Source: Spodoptera frugiperda (taxonomy: Eukaryota; Arthropoda; Insecta; Lepidoptera; Noctuidae). From it: a stretch of 64,000 bases of DNA. The DNA lies in contig NC_064242.1 of the NCBI RefSeq assembly GCF_023101765.2, positions 4,266,327 to 4,330,326 on the forward strand, in the 5' to 3' direction. The position numbers were made by a program, and so were the translations under genes. The notes under the pieces were generated by a model. It was not told the origin of the DNA. It ran no database searches and saw nothing but the letters and a program-made list of their open reading frames with translations. Below are positions 52,985 to 64,000 of the stretch, piece by piece; position 1 is the stretch's first letter, and each line of letters begins with the position of its first letter.

Positions 52985-55900
52985 TTAAGAGAGGCGGATA
53001 CCGTCGGAGCCAGCACACTGACCCTTGCTGATCTTGTGGAGAGCTGGAAAATAAATAAAAATGTGTTACAATACTATATTTTTTATTTCTAAAGGAACGC
53101 AGTAATGTTTTAGTCATCGTAGTTTCTATACACCCCTTTGGGTTAAACATATAACAAGAGGTTGTCCCATATAACAAGAGAACAAGAGACAGGTATATTT
53201 CTAGCTTATCTAGAAATACTGTTATATGAAACGATGTTAATTTTCTAACATTTTTTTAACATACAATCCATTATGAATACCAAAAACTTAGTAAAGATGT
53301 TATATTAATGTCAGTAGTTTATCAAGACAATCTAGCTTAAAAACTTTTCTAGACAAGAATCTATAAAAAAGTAGAACATGGTTATTTTAGTACACCCACA
53401 TATTTATCGACTAGACGTCTGACATGTTTGCTGTCTCAAAAACTTGTTCAATAAGTTCATTGCCCCTGTTATTTCCTAGTTCTAGTATTATAGGATGGTG
53501 TTTTCTAAGAACCACATCGTACAAATATCTATAGGTGTAACTTTTAGCACATTTACACTTGGCATTGGCTCAACTGTTAAGAATAATTAATATACACGTT
53601 GCTTATTTTGAATAAAGAAAATATTGTCAGATTCAAGTGACGACCTAGTAATATACCAGTCACAAAAAGTTCAGTTAGTTAATATAAGTCCTAAAAGTAA
53701 CTAAAAGTTTTATGAAAACGTACTCCTTTTCTTAATACTTTTTTTTGATACCATTTCTTTGATTCCTTTTTTTATAGGACTGATCTGATATATCGCGATA
53801 TCGATATCGATTTATCCATGTTATACCCCGGGAGCGCAGATATACGCGAGACACAATGTGTTTTCTATTATATACACACGTGGCATACAAGAGGTTAATG
53901 TCATAAGCAATTCGAACAATTTTCTATGACTATTAAAAAAACATCCTCATACAATAATCACCAGGTATAGGTACACTTTATACCTTGTTATGTAAAATTA
54001 AAATAACAAAATGTAGTGACTTTGTGAGTCACATTCCGGTCAGGCACAATGGTTGCCATTACCACGGTTACATGCCGCGTCACACCTAGCTGGCCACAGG
54101 TTTATATAGGCTCTGTTGTAAATTGTATTTTTATAGTGTTACGTTTTTAATTTACTGGTATGTACATGTATATTGTATACAACAAGCTTGTATAATTTTT
54201 GTTTGAAAGTTTCAAAGGCTACCTAAATACAGTTCGTTTACTAAAAGAACCACTGCTATAGACGCGTGTGGCGTGCAGTTCGAAAAAAGAAGAATTTTGT
54301 TTAGTTAATTAAACAATAGATAATTATAGGATATTTATAGAACACATATTTTAGATTTGTTTGTCCTTTACCTACGTTAATATCATCAGAATTAGATAAT
54401 TATAATTTATTTAAACTATTTATTTAACATGACTCCATACATAAGAATTGGTTTCATAAAATGCACTACGAACGAATGACGAAAGGTTAAACTACGAAAA
54501 TGTTATGTTTTAAAAAAACTCTCTTTTAAATCTGTTAACAATGCATGTCAATGATCTTTGTATGAACTGATTTTATTAGTGACTGTACCAACAGTTATGG
54601 GTATGGGGTATTTACCCATATTACAGAACAGTTTCGCAAAATCATGGGCCACCGACACGCCTTTGTTATAATAAATGAATATAACCATGTCTCTGTTATT
54701 GTACTTTTCCATTGAACAAGCTCTGAATGTGGAAACATTTCGATTACGACGCAAAATCGATAATGTAATTTGTTAACAACCCAACAATGAACTTTTTTTA
54801 ACTGACCTTTAAAAGAAACTTATAGGGGACTATGTCATAGTCAAGTTTTTTTTTATGTATATGAGTATATTGAAGTTTATCGACCCTTTTGCTCTATAGT
54901 ACATTGTTAAAGTTCATGTTGTAATCAAAATATTGTATTCTATTATTTTCTTCTTATTTTATACATGTACTAGCTGACCCGGCAAACGTTGTTTTGCCAT
55001 ATAAACAATTTCTATGTACTTTCTAGTGCCGACAGAAAATAACTAACCTATTTTAAGTGTGTAAGGATGTGGTATATGCACGAAATAGGTGTGTAATGCT
55101 GTGAACGATAAGGGAATATAGAAATAACAAACGCCAAGCACTATATTTATTAATAATTCATCATAATTTATTTCTGTAATATATATATACGTATCATTAT
55201 TCGATAAGAACGGTAACACTATCAAAAAATATCAGTCTCTTAATGCTACAGCGTGAACAATATTTTTTGTTAGCCCATCTTTAGCTAACACAAACAAACT
55301 TGATGGTTTACCCACTCGTGAGCATGCTACGTATAATTGTCCGTGTGAAAAACATGGCGTGCTTAAATCTAAACCACAAACCGACATCGTTTGGCCTTGG
55401 GATTTATTGATGGTCATGGCAAATGCCAATCGAACTGGAAACTGAACACGTTTTAATTGAATTGGCACATCCGTAGGTATTATAGGAATCCGTGGTATTA
55501 ATATGTTTTCACCTCGGAACTTTCCACTTAAAATGCTAGCTTCGATGACGTTCTTCATTAATTTTCGAATGACCAATCGCGTACCGTTGCACAGCCGTGG
55601 CGGGTTCAAATTGCGAAGCAAGATAATCGGAGATCCAACCTTTAATTGTAAATTATGCGGTGGCACACCTGGCAAATCCAGTGAGTTCAAAAACTCTGTC
55701 GGAAAATTTACAGATTCGCTCGCATCGCAAACTGTGTCAATAGATTTATATGATTCCAAGTTCCCTGGCAATAACTGTTGTATCTTCAGATTCAAATTGT
55801 CAACGTCTACATTTTTTGCCGCTAAAATTGCTCTTTCTGCAAGCCACTCATGATTTAAGTACTGTGTGTGTACATCGGGAAATATTTTATTAATGAGAGT

Positions 55901-58900
55901 GTCTTGTGAGTCAACGATTGTGCAAAAATCTGTCGGTAATTTTACGCATCCAGTCTCATCTATAGTTACTTTTCCATCACCGATATCTAGAAGTTGTTTT
56001 GAGAATGTTTCAGCGGATGGATCTTGAAGCATTTGAACGCGCATATTTACTTTCAGCTGTACTTTTTCAACATTACGCCACAGTGTAGATGATTTTAAGC
56101 AAGCATTAATCTCATCAGCGTATGTTGAACGTGGAATGACAGGAAGTGTTTGCCTGAAATCACCTGAAAGGACTAACAGAGTGCCGCCAAATAGTTTGTC
56201 GTTGTTTTTGATATCTTTTAACGTCCTGTTCAACGCCTCAAGTGAATGTTTGTGCGCCATAGTACATTCATCCCAGATGATAATTTTACATTGTTTCAGC
56301 ACGGTGGCCATGGACGATTGTTTTTTTATGTTGCACACTCCGTCAGGATTAATTGTATAATTAATTTAAGAGAGTTATTATTAGTATTATTTATAATTAA
56401 TAATGAGAGATACACTGACAGTAAACGTCACTACTAAGTTTGATGCATAAACACACATAAACATTAATGATGGCCGACAACTGTGGAGGGAGTGAGAGAA
56501 ACAGGAGACCGGCTTCGGTCTCATCCCCACTCCGCGTTGTTCACTGGGTAGTTACACCGATATAGTCTGGCCAATGAGTATCCAGAGTAAAAGCGCGGAA
56601 AATTTTAAAAATTAATTAAATTACTAAAATGATTAATAAAAAATAGGGGTTGGTGATAGAAGGGCAAAAACTTAGGGTTGTATGTATTTTTAAATATCGT
56701 ATCATAAAAAAATAAATAAAAAAAATTTTGTCGAAAAAATGAAAAAAAAAATTTGAGGGGTGGACCACCCTTATTATTTAGGGGTGTGAAAAATAGATGT
56801 TAGCCGATTCTCAGACCTACTCAATATGCTTACCAAATTTCAGAGGAATCGGTCGAGCCGTTTCGGAGGAGTTTGGACACTAACTTTGTGACACGAGAAT
56901 TTTATATATAAGATAATTAAATTACTAAAATGATTAATAAAAAATAGGGGTTGGTGATAGAAGGGCAAAAACTTAGGGTTGTATGTATTTTTGAATACCG
57001 TATCATAAAAAAAAAATAAAAAAAATTTTGTCGAAAAAATGAAAAAAAAAAATTGAGGGGTGGACCACCCTTATTATTTAGGGGTGTGAAAAATAGATGT
57101 TAGCCGATTCTCAGACCTACTCAATATGCTTACCAAATTTCAGAGGAATCGGTCGAGCCGTTTCGGAGGAGTTTGGAGACTAACTTTGTGACACGAGAAT
57201 TTTATATATAAGATAAAGGTTTTGTACATATCTACTGAACTAGCTACCATCTTATCGTTTTGCCAGCCACTAAGTTTTACTTTTACATCATTTCATACCT
57301 TATGTTCATATCCTTTATTGGAAATAAATAAACAAATCGTATATTTATGTTGTCACCCAAAAAAGGGTGAGCAAGGCTTTTCTTATTATGCAATGTTTAC
57401 GTTACACAGCTGCAGATGTTGTGCAGTTGTCACAATAAACGCGAGGTTGCATAATTTGTATTGATGTTGTTTTGTTTTTTATTTACATGAGGAACAAGTA
57501 CTGTTGCATAACATTAGGTAAACCTTTTTATCTGAAGACTTCTTAATACATTTTATTACCTCAAATACTTTCTAAAATTAATAGCTATCTTTCTAAAGAT
57601 CTTTCCTTGACTTTCAAAACTTTCTTGACTATAAATTCCTAACTTTTGACTAATGATCAAATTAATGAAGACAATTATCTTCATAATCTTATTTTAAAGG
57701 TAAAGCTACTTACTATCATGGTGTTCACAGTTGTAGTTGTTCATGACGCATTCATTGCCGAAGGACTTGGGTTTCTCGCCAGTCTTGCCGGCGCAGATGG
57801 GGTCCAGTGCAACTGAGCTGCAGTCGTGCATGCACGCCTTCTTGCGAGCCGCCTCAGCCTTGACTTGCTTGAGGTCAGGCTTGTCTGGACGACAGGACAC
57901 CGCCACTATCACCAGAGCTGGAACACGATAGCCAGGTAGTTAGGATCTTGTTTGAGCATATGAGCAGCTTTAGTAACAGAACAGCAGATTCAGTGATGGA
58001 CAATTCTATTTTTGATGTTTCAAAAGTGCCTGTATCTGGTTTAATTGAAATAAATGCTTTGACTTTGAAGTTGAACCTGATTCGAATGTCAATAAATTGG
58101 TTTGTTATTGTCAGGTACGTTCGTTTTATAATTAGGTAGGTACATATATGTATTGTACCAAAAGTAATGTACATGTTACCAAGTTATAAGTACCATGTTT
58201 GCTGTTTGCATGCTTAATTGAAGTAAGGAACTATTAATTGAAAATATATTTTGTTATCTCAATGTCAATCTTTACAGCATCATACCACACACAGAAGTAT
58301 TTTATGAGTGTTTTAGACAATCTACGTAACAATTGAAAAACAAGTTTAAAATGTGAGATTTTTTGGGATTGGTACCTACTGCAAATAAGATAAAATATTT
58401 TATGCAAGATACAAAAATCCATTAACACATTCAATAAATTGTATAAGAAACCACAGAAAAGATAATTGCTATTACACCCATATTAGCAAACACAAACTAG
58501 TTGTTAATTAGCATTTCGGAGTAGGATGTAAGACTGAATATATAATTTCATTACCACATACCTCATCATCACAGACAAAAAATAGTTGCAAACACATTGT
58601 ATTCGCTTCACGTGAACAATATGAACGTTCTAGAAAAATGGGGACCTACATGATGAGTCATTACTTGAATTAGGATTCATTACAATTTTGCTTGTTTCCT
58701 GCCTCAATGACCTCGTTGGTCATGTACGTAGTAAGTGCAACTGCAGTGTACAGAGCATGAAAAACAACCCATCTGCCATTGAACCTGGTCAATCTCTTCT
58801 TTAGTTAATTCTACATAGTGTTTATTAGTGTAAGCTTAACAACTATAAATACATATTTAGAAATTGTCATTGTTACTAGGCAAACTATTTAGAGCCATCT

Positions 58901-60568
58901 CCTCCAAGGATTATTCGGTTAATGATGTTGTTCTTCAGTATCTCTGCGCTTGATCTCTCAAGGGTGATTCTTCTGATCCGGAGCTGCGGACTACCTAGCG
59001 GGTTTACCGGAGCTCCGCGTCGAAAAGCAGGAGAAGGAACGGGGTGGTTTTTAGTCAGTAAGAGTCTGACACTCCCTCTCGCCTTACCCAAGGCGGGAGA
59101 AGTCATTGGATGATTTTCCCCCTCAAAAAAAAGGGTGATTCTTGTTCCATGGAATTTAAGAAAGAGAAAGGTGTATACCTAAGAACAGTTCTAAGGAAGG
59201 AGAAAGGTCTACCTATACCTAAGAATAGCTCTGTTTATTCCTTGCAGGAACACAATAGGCAATAATACACAAATGCTAATGTCAAAACAACAACAACAAC
59301 GTTAACCCTAGAAACAAAGTAAACAATAACAATACGGAGTGACTTGTATTTCGACGTATTCCTCTTGGGAGGTGATAATACAACTAATTTCCTACAAAAT
59401 TTGCCCTGAGGTCCCTGGTCCGAAAGTGGCTAGTTACTGCAATATTTAACATTTTATTCAACAATTACGAACTGTCTACAAAAACATCGATAAATAAAAA
59501 ACTGGATGAATACATGAAATGAAATTAGTTGTATTATCACCTCTCTGTATAATATAACAAGTCTCAAAATTATACAACTCCTTAACAAAACGGAAGTATT
59601 TAGAGCTCATCATGTAATCTAGTTAAAGGATCATGCGCACACGCAGCTGACCTTAACCAGGCCATTAAGGTCGTCAAATGGTCATCTAGGTAATGACAGG
59701 AAGAGGGACCACTTTGCACCAATGAGTACTAGTTTTTGAATGACGTAGGACTTGAATTAGGACTAAGAGTGTGATGAGTTGTAAACAGTTTATACCTAGG
59801 TACTACTTCTGTCGATGATCTTCTGTAATATGGTGATAATGAAATTAAAAGGAGTGTTTTAAATCTTATAATGCTAAAATTGCATGGCTTTTACAAACCA
59901 AAGGATGTTTTCTAAACCAAAGGAGAGTATTATTTATGTTATTTAAATAAAATATATAATCTATCTAGGTACTCATATTGACCGAAGTTTCGTCAAAAAT
60001 TATAGGAAATATTATCAGTTATAAAGCGCTTTTTAAATTAAAATATGTTTTTAACGTTTGCTAGTGCGTTGCTATGCTAAAAGGACCATATTATTACTTC
60101 TGAATGCAGGGGATGACTCTTAGCCCTTTTTATTAACGTTTAATCAAAAATAACCCTTATTTATCTGTCGTATTAAGTTTATAATATCTTGCTAACGCCG
60201 GTTTTTCCTCAACCCTAATTAGATGCAGCCTTCTACATCAACAATATTTGCACACACAATTCTTAGAAGTCCTCTCTAGTATAACAACACTACTTATATA
60301 TTCAAACAATACGAAACCAGTTCACAATTTTTTACTAAACTGGAAAAAATATGATATCTCTCCGTCCAAAAATTTCCAGCAAAAAGTTCATATGAATGAT
60401 AACATTGAACTACATAATAACATTGAATGTACCTAACATATCACCTATCTATATATATGTAAACTTATTTAAGAAACTTTCGAAATGTTTTCTACGTTTT
60501 AAAATTTATATTTTCTATAGAAAAGGTAAATAAAACTCACCAAAAACAAACAAAGTAGCTGCCTTCAT
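52985..60568 (-). CDS. Kazal-4: secreted single-Kazal protein (3 exons, 96 aa)
   Basis: Predicted small secreted Kazal-type protein. Minus-strand exons: 60568-60541, 57917-57714 and 53043-52985, joined by GT-AG introns of 2.6 and 4.7 kb, both phase 1; total 97 codons including TAA. The signal peptide is MKAATLFVFALVIVAVSC. The domain has six cysteines after the signal: KKACMHDCSSVALDPICAG, then SFGNECVMNNYNCEHHD, then ISKGQCAG near the end. It keeps the FGNECVMNNYNCE block typical of short insect Kazal proteins (vasotab-like), with Ser at the likely P1. The C-terminal SDGIRLS follows immediately. Small members of this type are often salivary or haemolymph proteins, some of which no longer act as strict protease inhibitors; which applies here is open. 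A TATA box and initiator lie upstream. Confidence 0.85.
54970..56350 (-). mobile_element. Helitron, 3' half with helicase fragment
   Basis: On the minus strand the element ends with a hairpin (GGCAAAACAACGTTTGCC), then GGGTCAG and CTAG, followed by a host T, the standard Helitron 3' terminus. The helicase fragment at 55232-56338 is in the same orientation. The 5' half (Rep/HUH nuclease and the helicase N-terminus) is missing: similarity stops near 56350. It is nested in intron 2 of Kazal-4. Confidence 0.88.
55232..56338 (-). pseudogene. Helitron Pif1-type helicase, 5'-truncated (368 codons)
   Basis: C-terminal two thirds of the Helitron replicase-helicase. The Walker B motif is IIIWDECTMAHKHSLEALNR, then GGTLLVLSGDFRQTLPVIPR (motif III) and, near the end, AFAMTINKSQGQTMS and HGQLYVACSRV (motifs V and VI). 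It ends normally with a stop at 55232. The Walker A motif and the HUH Rep domain that nick and join DNA are absent, so it cannot be autonomous. The frame has no stop or frameshift over 368 codons, which suggests a young insertion. The frame stays open a little upstream of the listed Met (DGVCNIKK), so the ATG is probably not a true start. Confidence 0.9.
56613..57213 (+). repeat. Tandem duplication of a 300-bp unit
   Basis: Units 56613-56913 and 56914-57213 are nearly identical head to tail. Both contain AGGGGTTGGTGATAGAAGGG, CCACCCTTATTATTTAGGGG, GGAATCGGTCGAGCCGTTTC and end GAATTTTATATATAAGAT. The last part resembles the 3' tail of lepidopteran non-LTR or Helitron-type elements. Confidence 0.85.
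57918..60540 (-). other. Intron 1 of Kazal-4
   Basis: A 2.6-kb AT-rich intron. It contains a minus-strand SINE-like repeat at 58972-59132 and repeated AAGAACAGTTCTAAGGAAGG-type text near 59160-59240. No exon seen. Confidence 0.55.
58972..59132 (-). mobile_element. Noctuid-type SINE-like repeat, fragment 3
   Basis: On the minus strand GGGGGAAAATCATCCAATGA, GCCTTGGGTAAGGCGAGAGG, TCAGACTCTTACTGACTAAA and CGCAGCTCCGGATC match 46297-46514. Confidence 0.65.
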
Positions 60569-60611
60569 TGTTATTTCACACGATTCCGCGTTTGACCACA
60601 AGATGCGAATA

Positions 60612-60650
60612 ACTAACAGGCGAGAGGGCCAGCCAATCCGCTTTATATCA
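60612..60650 (-). promoter_or_regulatory. Core promoter of Kazal-4
   Basis: On the minus strand GATATAAAG (T at 60647) precedes GTTAGTT (A at 60614) by 33 bases, fitting a TATA plus TTAGT initiator. The start codon follows about 46 bases later. Confidence 0.55.
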
Positions 60651-61077
60651 ACTTAGTGGGGAGCCCCAACGACCGTGATTGATGCAAATCTTACACTCCA
60701 CGTCCATTACTCCTCATTCTAGATAATTTTGCCCACTCGCCAGTTAAAACCGGCAATGTACAGCGTTTTATGAGTACTCACTTAATGTACGAGTCTGTAA
60801 TAGGTATATGTTGATTTTAACGCTAGTAGTTCATTGTTCAGAGACAGTTATTTTTTATTGAATGATTTTATTTAATCTTGAAACTTGTTTGTGATACATT
60901 GTAGGCACTTACACCCACAGTGGATAAGTAATATTTTATGTTCGTTACAATAATCTATCTACGCAGTCAAACACATTTATATTCTCAAATGAACTTCATG
61001 TCTGTAGACATCAATCTAGACTCACACAATGGTGTGGTTTGCTTAAGTTTTGAGTAGATTATCCACAATAGGCCTTT

Positions 61078-61187
61078 TTGCGGGGGGAAAATCATCCATT
61101 GACTTCTCCCGGCTTGGGTGAGGCGAGAGGGAGTGTCAGACTCTTACTGACTAAAAACCACCCAGTTCCTTCTCCTGCTTTTATGTA
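61078..61187 (+). mobile_element. Noctuid-type SINE-like repeat, fragment 4
   Basis: GGGGGGAAAATCATCCATTG, GGGTGAGGCGAGAGGGAGTG and TCAGACTCTTACTGACTAAA are followed by a truncated end at TTCTCCTGCTTTTA. Confidence 0.65.
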
Positions 61188-61655
61188 CTTACGTAGGCAC
61201 TGTATTGATGAAAATTAAGGATTTTCAGATACACACATAAACCTACTTGGCTTGGCAATGGCCTGAGCCAAAAATGTGCGTTAGCACCTTTTAGGGAGCA
61301 CTAGGTCCTCTAAAGAGACCAGTCCCAAGCCGTCTACGACCTATCATTCCTTCTTCATTTTGTATTCAATTTCTTATAAACGGTAGACTTAAAGAATAAA
61401 TAGTAATCTTAGAAACCGTTTTAATCAAAGCTTGTGGACTACACAGTGACAATGAACGGCTTGTTATTAAACCAGTTGCGGGACTCAGTTACTTTATTGA
61501 GATACATTTGATAACAGCGGCAAGATTTATTACAGGCACCGTTATAGTCTCTTTATGAACAGATCAGACTTGTATTAATATTGGTATATTTATCTGCCTA
61601 TAGGTATCTCTTCCATATACTGTTATTTTCTTTATTTAGGTACCTGTTTAGCTTA

Positions 61656-62061
61656 TCTTTATATATATAATTCTTCTGTAAGTGTGTATGTCACTGAACT
61701 TCTCTTAAACGACTGGACTGATTTTGATGAAATTTTTTGTGTGTGTTCAAGGGGATCTGAGAATGGTTTAGATTCACAATTTTGTCCGCTGGACAATGTT
61801 TTTTTAATTAATTTTTAATTAATTAGTAGTTGTTGATTTTGGAATTTTTACATCGGATCCGACGGACGGCGCTACCATCGCAGTGTCAAATATTAATGAC
61901 GTTAGATATTGTCATAACATTTGAATAATAATTTTCATCAAAAACATAACCCTCCTTCTGGCGCAGTCGGGTAAAAAGGTCCAGAATGTTTTAGCTTATT
62001 AAAAAACTTTTAAATTTTCAAATTAACGTGTAGACGGGACAACGTCTGTCGGGTCCGCTAG
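61656..62061 (+). mobile_element. Non-autonomous Helitron B (406 bp)
   Basis: It begins A|TCTTTATATATATAATTC and ends with hairpin AGACGGGACAACGTCT, then GTCGGGTCCG and CTAG|T. It is nearly identical to Helitron A over the first 200 bases and the last 40, with about 140 additional internal bases. Confidence 0.87.
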
Positions 62062-62837
62062 TACACCTATATGAACATATCCGCTCTTTAAACTTAATAC
62101 CTATAAACTGGACCGTCGATAGAGGGCGCCATAGACGAACGTAAATTGTATCGACCAGTTTGGCAATATATTAAAGAAGGGCCAAATTAACAGACAATTC
62201 CAAAATTCTCTCCATCTTCTAGTTTACTTTTATAAAATAATTAAGGTGATACAAAAGAACATCGATCCAGTTGTTTCAGAAGCAAGTTTTAGGGCAATAT
62301 TAGCGAATCAAATCTAGTCTAATCTATGTATATTTGAATCAATTAAACACTGAAAACTCATAGGTAATTGTACCGTCTCGTCGTCTTACCAAATATTACT
62401 AACACTAATGTGTTCATTGTCTCATCACGATGACGAACCCTTCAAGTCTAATTTGTTGTAATCTGATATTCTTCCTACTTTACTTACAAACGGTAGGCTT
62501 GAGTCATTCTTCCGCTAGGTAAGCAGTAATTTAAATAATTCCACGAAATTGCTAGTTTTTGTAGATTATCCTGTTATATAAAATGAAGGAAGTGAACTTG
62601 AGAGTTATTCAGTTCCTAGCTACATTTAAAAAAGAACTTATTTACTTATTATAAGGAAAAATATGTATAAATAAGTAGGTGTTTATGTATTAGGTAATGC
62701 TTGTAAACAAAATAAAAATTACACTATCAACTAAAAGTGCAAGTTCTTTGAACTTAGGATAGATAACATTTTGAAAACAAAATCATTATTAAATAAAGTG
62801 TTATAAGAATCGCGAATAATTTTACAGAACATACTAG

Positions 62838-62886
62838 TAGATGGCGCTATAACATACTGCAAAATAGTTTGTTATAGCGCCATCTA
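62838..62886. repeat. Hairpin TAGATGGCGCTATAAC, 16-bp perfect arms
   Basis: TAGATGGCGCTATAAC (62838-62853) is inverted at 62871-62886. An ATAGATGGCGCTGATA half-site follows at 62938. Probably a MITE terminus pair. Confidence 0.65.
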
Positions 62887-64000
62887 CCGGGGAGTAGCGA
62901 AACCAATACAAAAATTATTAAATACGGCTTCGTAACATAGATGGCGCTGATAAAATACACGCAAAAGTTCAAGTAGTTAGTCTTTCACATATTTTTAGTT
63001 TTTAATTAAGTACTACAACCTTTTTATAGCAAAACTAAGGAATTTAATCACATAATAAAGTCTACAATGAACAGCGAGAGCGGTCAGCGGTGACCGTTCT
63101 GGGATGTAGAATTTTATTCAAGTATCGGTTTTCTCTTCTCTTCCTCTCAATTCCTTCTCTTAGGTTTATGGTAACTAGGCATATGGCGCCCGCCAGGTTA
63201 CAGAAGGTCGCCCCGAGACGCGCGTGTTTTGTGCTTTTTCTACTGCCCATAAAGTGATAACGGCGTCAAAATATTAGGGGCGCATATGAAACGTTTTGCA
63301 TAGGGCGCTATCTAGGTTTCTAGGTATTAACTTATTATTCTGTGATACTACTCCCATATACTAAGCTCAGTATCAGATTATAATCAGGTCTAATAAGATT
63401 TAGTTAGGATGACACAGATACAATTACTTTATGGCCAATTTATAGCTGATAATATAGCACAGGTAGATCTTTGGTACGAAATAATTAAAACAACTTTTTC
63501 ATATAAACATCTTTTTTTTATTCCAACTTATAACCATACATAATATACACAGTACAAAAAAAAACTTCCTAATACAGCAATAAGGACAAAAAGAAATTGT
63601 CACATACTTTATCTATCATTTTGTAACATAACCAAATTGAGAAATCTAGTAATAGGATAAACTTATCTACATGCCGTGTTGTAATGTACAATGCTTCGAG
63701 CGAATACGTTTGTTTTACTTCAATACAATAACTTAAAAGTATACAATTCTTAATATGTACTCGATGGAATTCGAATTAAAATTTACACAATACATACATA
63801 TCACTATAGCTACAATTAAGCTGTAAATAACCTGAAGAGTTTTATTTGTATTTCAATTAAGGAACATAAAACATATCCACATCTCAACGATATCACCATA
63901 ATCAGACTAATTTACATTGCACATACTCCGATCGCGACCGTCGGACTAAATCACATTTCGAGTACACTTACACACATAACTGGTACACAATCGACTCGGA

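Larger units (their letters stand above)
53044..57713 (-). other. Intron 2 of Kazal-4
   Basis: A 4.7-kb intron. The first 1.9 kb is AT-rich without recognisable features. It then contains the Helitron 3' half (54970-56350), a GC-richer patch at 56470-56600 and the 300-bp tandem duplication (56613-57213). Confidence 0.55.
60651..64000. other. Right-end region upstream of Kazal-4
   Basis: Contains a SINE-like fragment (61078-61187), Helitron B (61656-62061), a hairpin (62838-62886) and a CpG-richer stretch at 63070-63250 that looks like part of an unidentified repeat. From about 63510 rightward an AT-rich segment starts with a minus-strand AATAAA (TTTATT near 63517). It may be the 3' UTR of a minus-strand gene beyond the edge. 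Confidence 0.4.

Noticed and set aside
63062..63250. Minus-strand 62-codon frame starting MGSRKSTKHARLG
   Set aside because: The GC-richer segment looks like part of a dispersed repeat; no splice sites or family resemblance that I can defend.

Overview
The window looks like the nuclear genome of a moth, most likely a noctuid-type lepidopteran. It is AT-rich, has spliced genes with GT-AG introns, and is dense in Helitrons, MITEs, tRNA-derived SINE pieces and LINE tails. It also carries two expanded lepidopteran families: intronless gustatory receptors and secreted Kazal-type inhibitors. I made the species inference by reading the sequence, not by a search.

Layout. (1) 0.5-0.6 kb: one CpG-rich first coding exon of an unidentified minus-strand gene that continues off the left edge. 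(2) 2.9-11.0 kb: four single-exon gustatory receptor genes (414, 411, 417 and 414 aa), head to tail on the plus strand. (3) 11.2-12.9 kb: a five-exon minus-strand takeout/JHBP-family gene, convergent with the fourth receptor. (4) 13.1-60.6 kb: a cluster of four secreted Kazal-domain genes that I assembled from split exons. Kazal-1 (minus, 7 exons, 777 aa, four Kazal domains) carries Gly/His-rich, Pro/Thr-rich and DKSEK-repeat regions. Kazal-2 (minus, 4 exons, 207 aa) has an FPGQNQ-repeat domain and one Kazal domain. Kazal-3 (plus, 3 exons, 112 aa) and Kazal-4 (minus, 3 exons, 96 aa) have one Kazal domain each. All four share a phase-1 intron in the signal peptide and a phase-1 intron between the fifth and sixth Kazal cysteines. 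That, with their clustering, argues for one tandemly expanded family that includes strongly diverged members. (5) About 49.4 kb: a weak candidate first exon of a plus-strand gene with two TGACGTCA sites upstream. (6) 60.6-64 kb: repeats and probably the 3' UTR of a minus-strand gene lying to the right.

Most of the rest is transposon-derived. It includes a Helitron 3' half with an intact 368-codon Pif1-type helicase fragment, and several short non-autonomous Helitrons bounded by A|TC...CTAG|T. There is a decayed Tc1-like element, a pogo/Tigger-like MITE, four copies of a CCAAT-containing foldback MITE, a palindrome with two 210-bp arms, and several smaller hairpins. The genes form no pathway visible from sequence: the receptors are predicted contact chemoreceptors, the JHBP-like protein a secreted carrier of small hydrophobic ligands, and the Kazal proteins secreted inhibitors of serine proteases.
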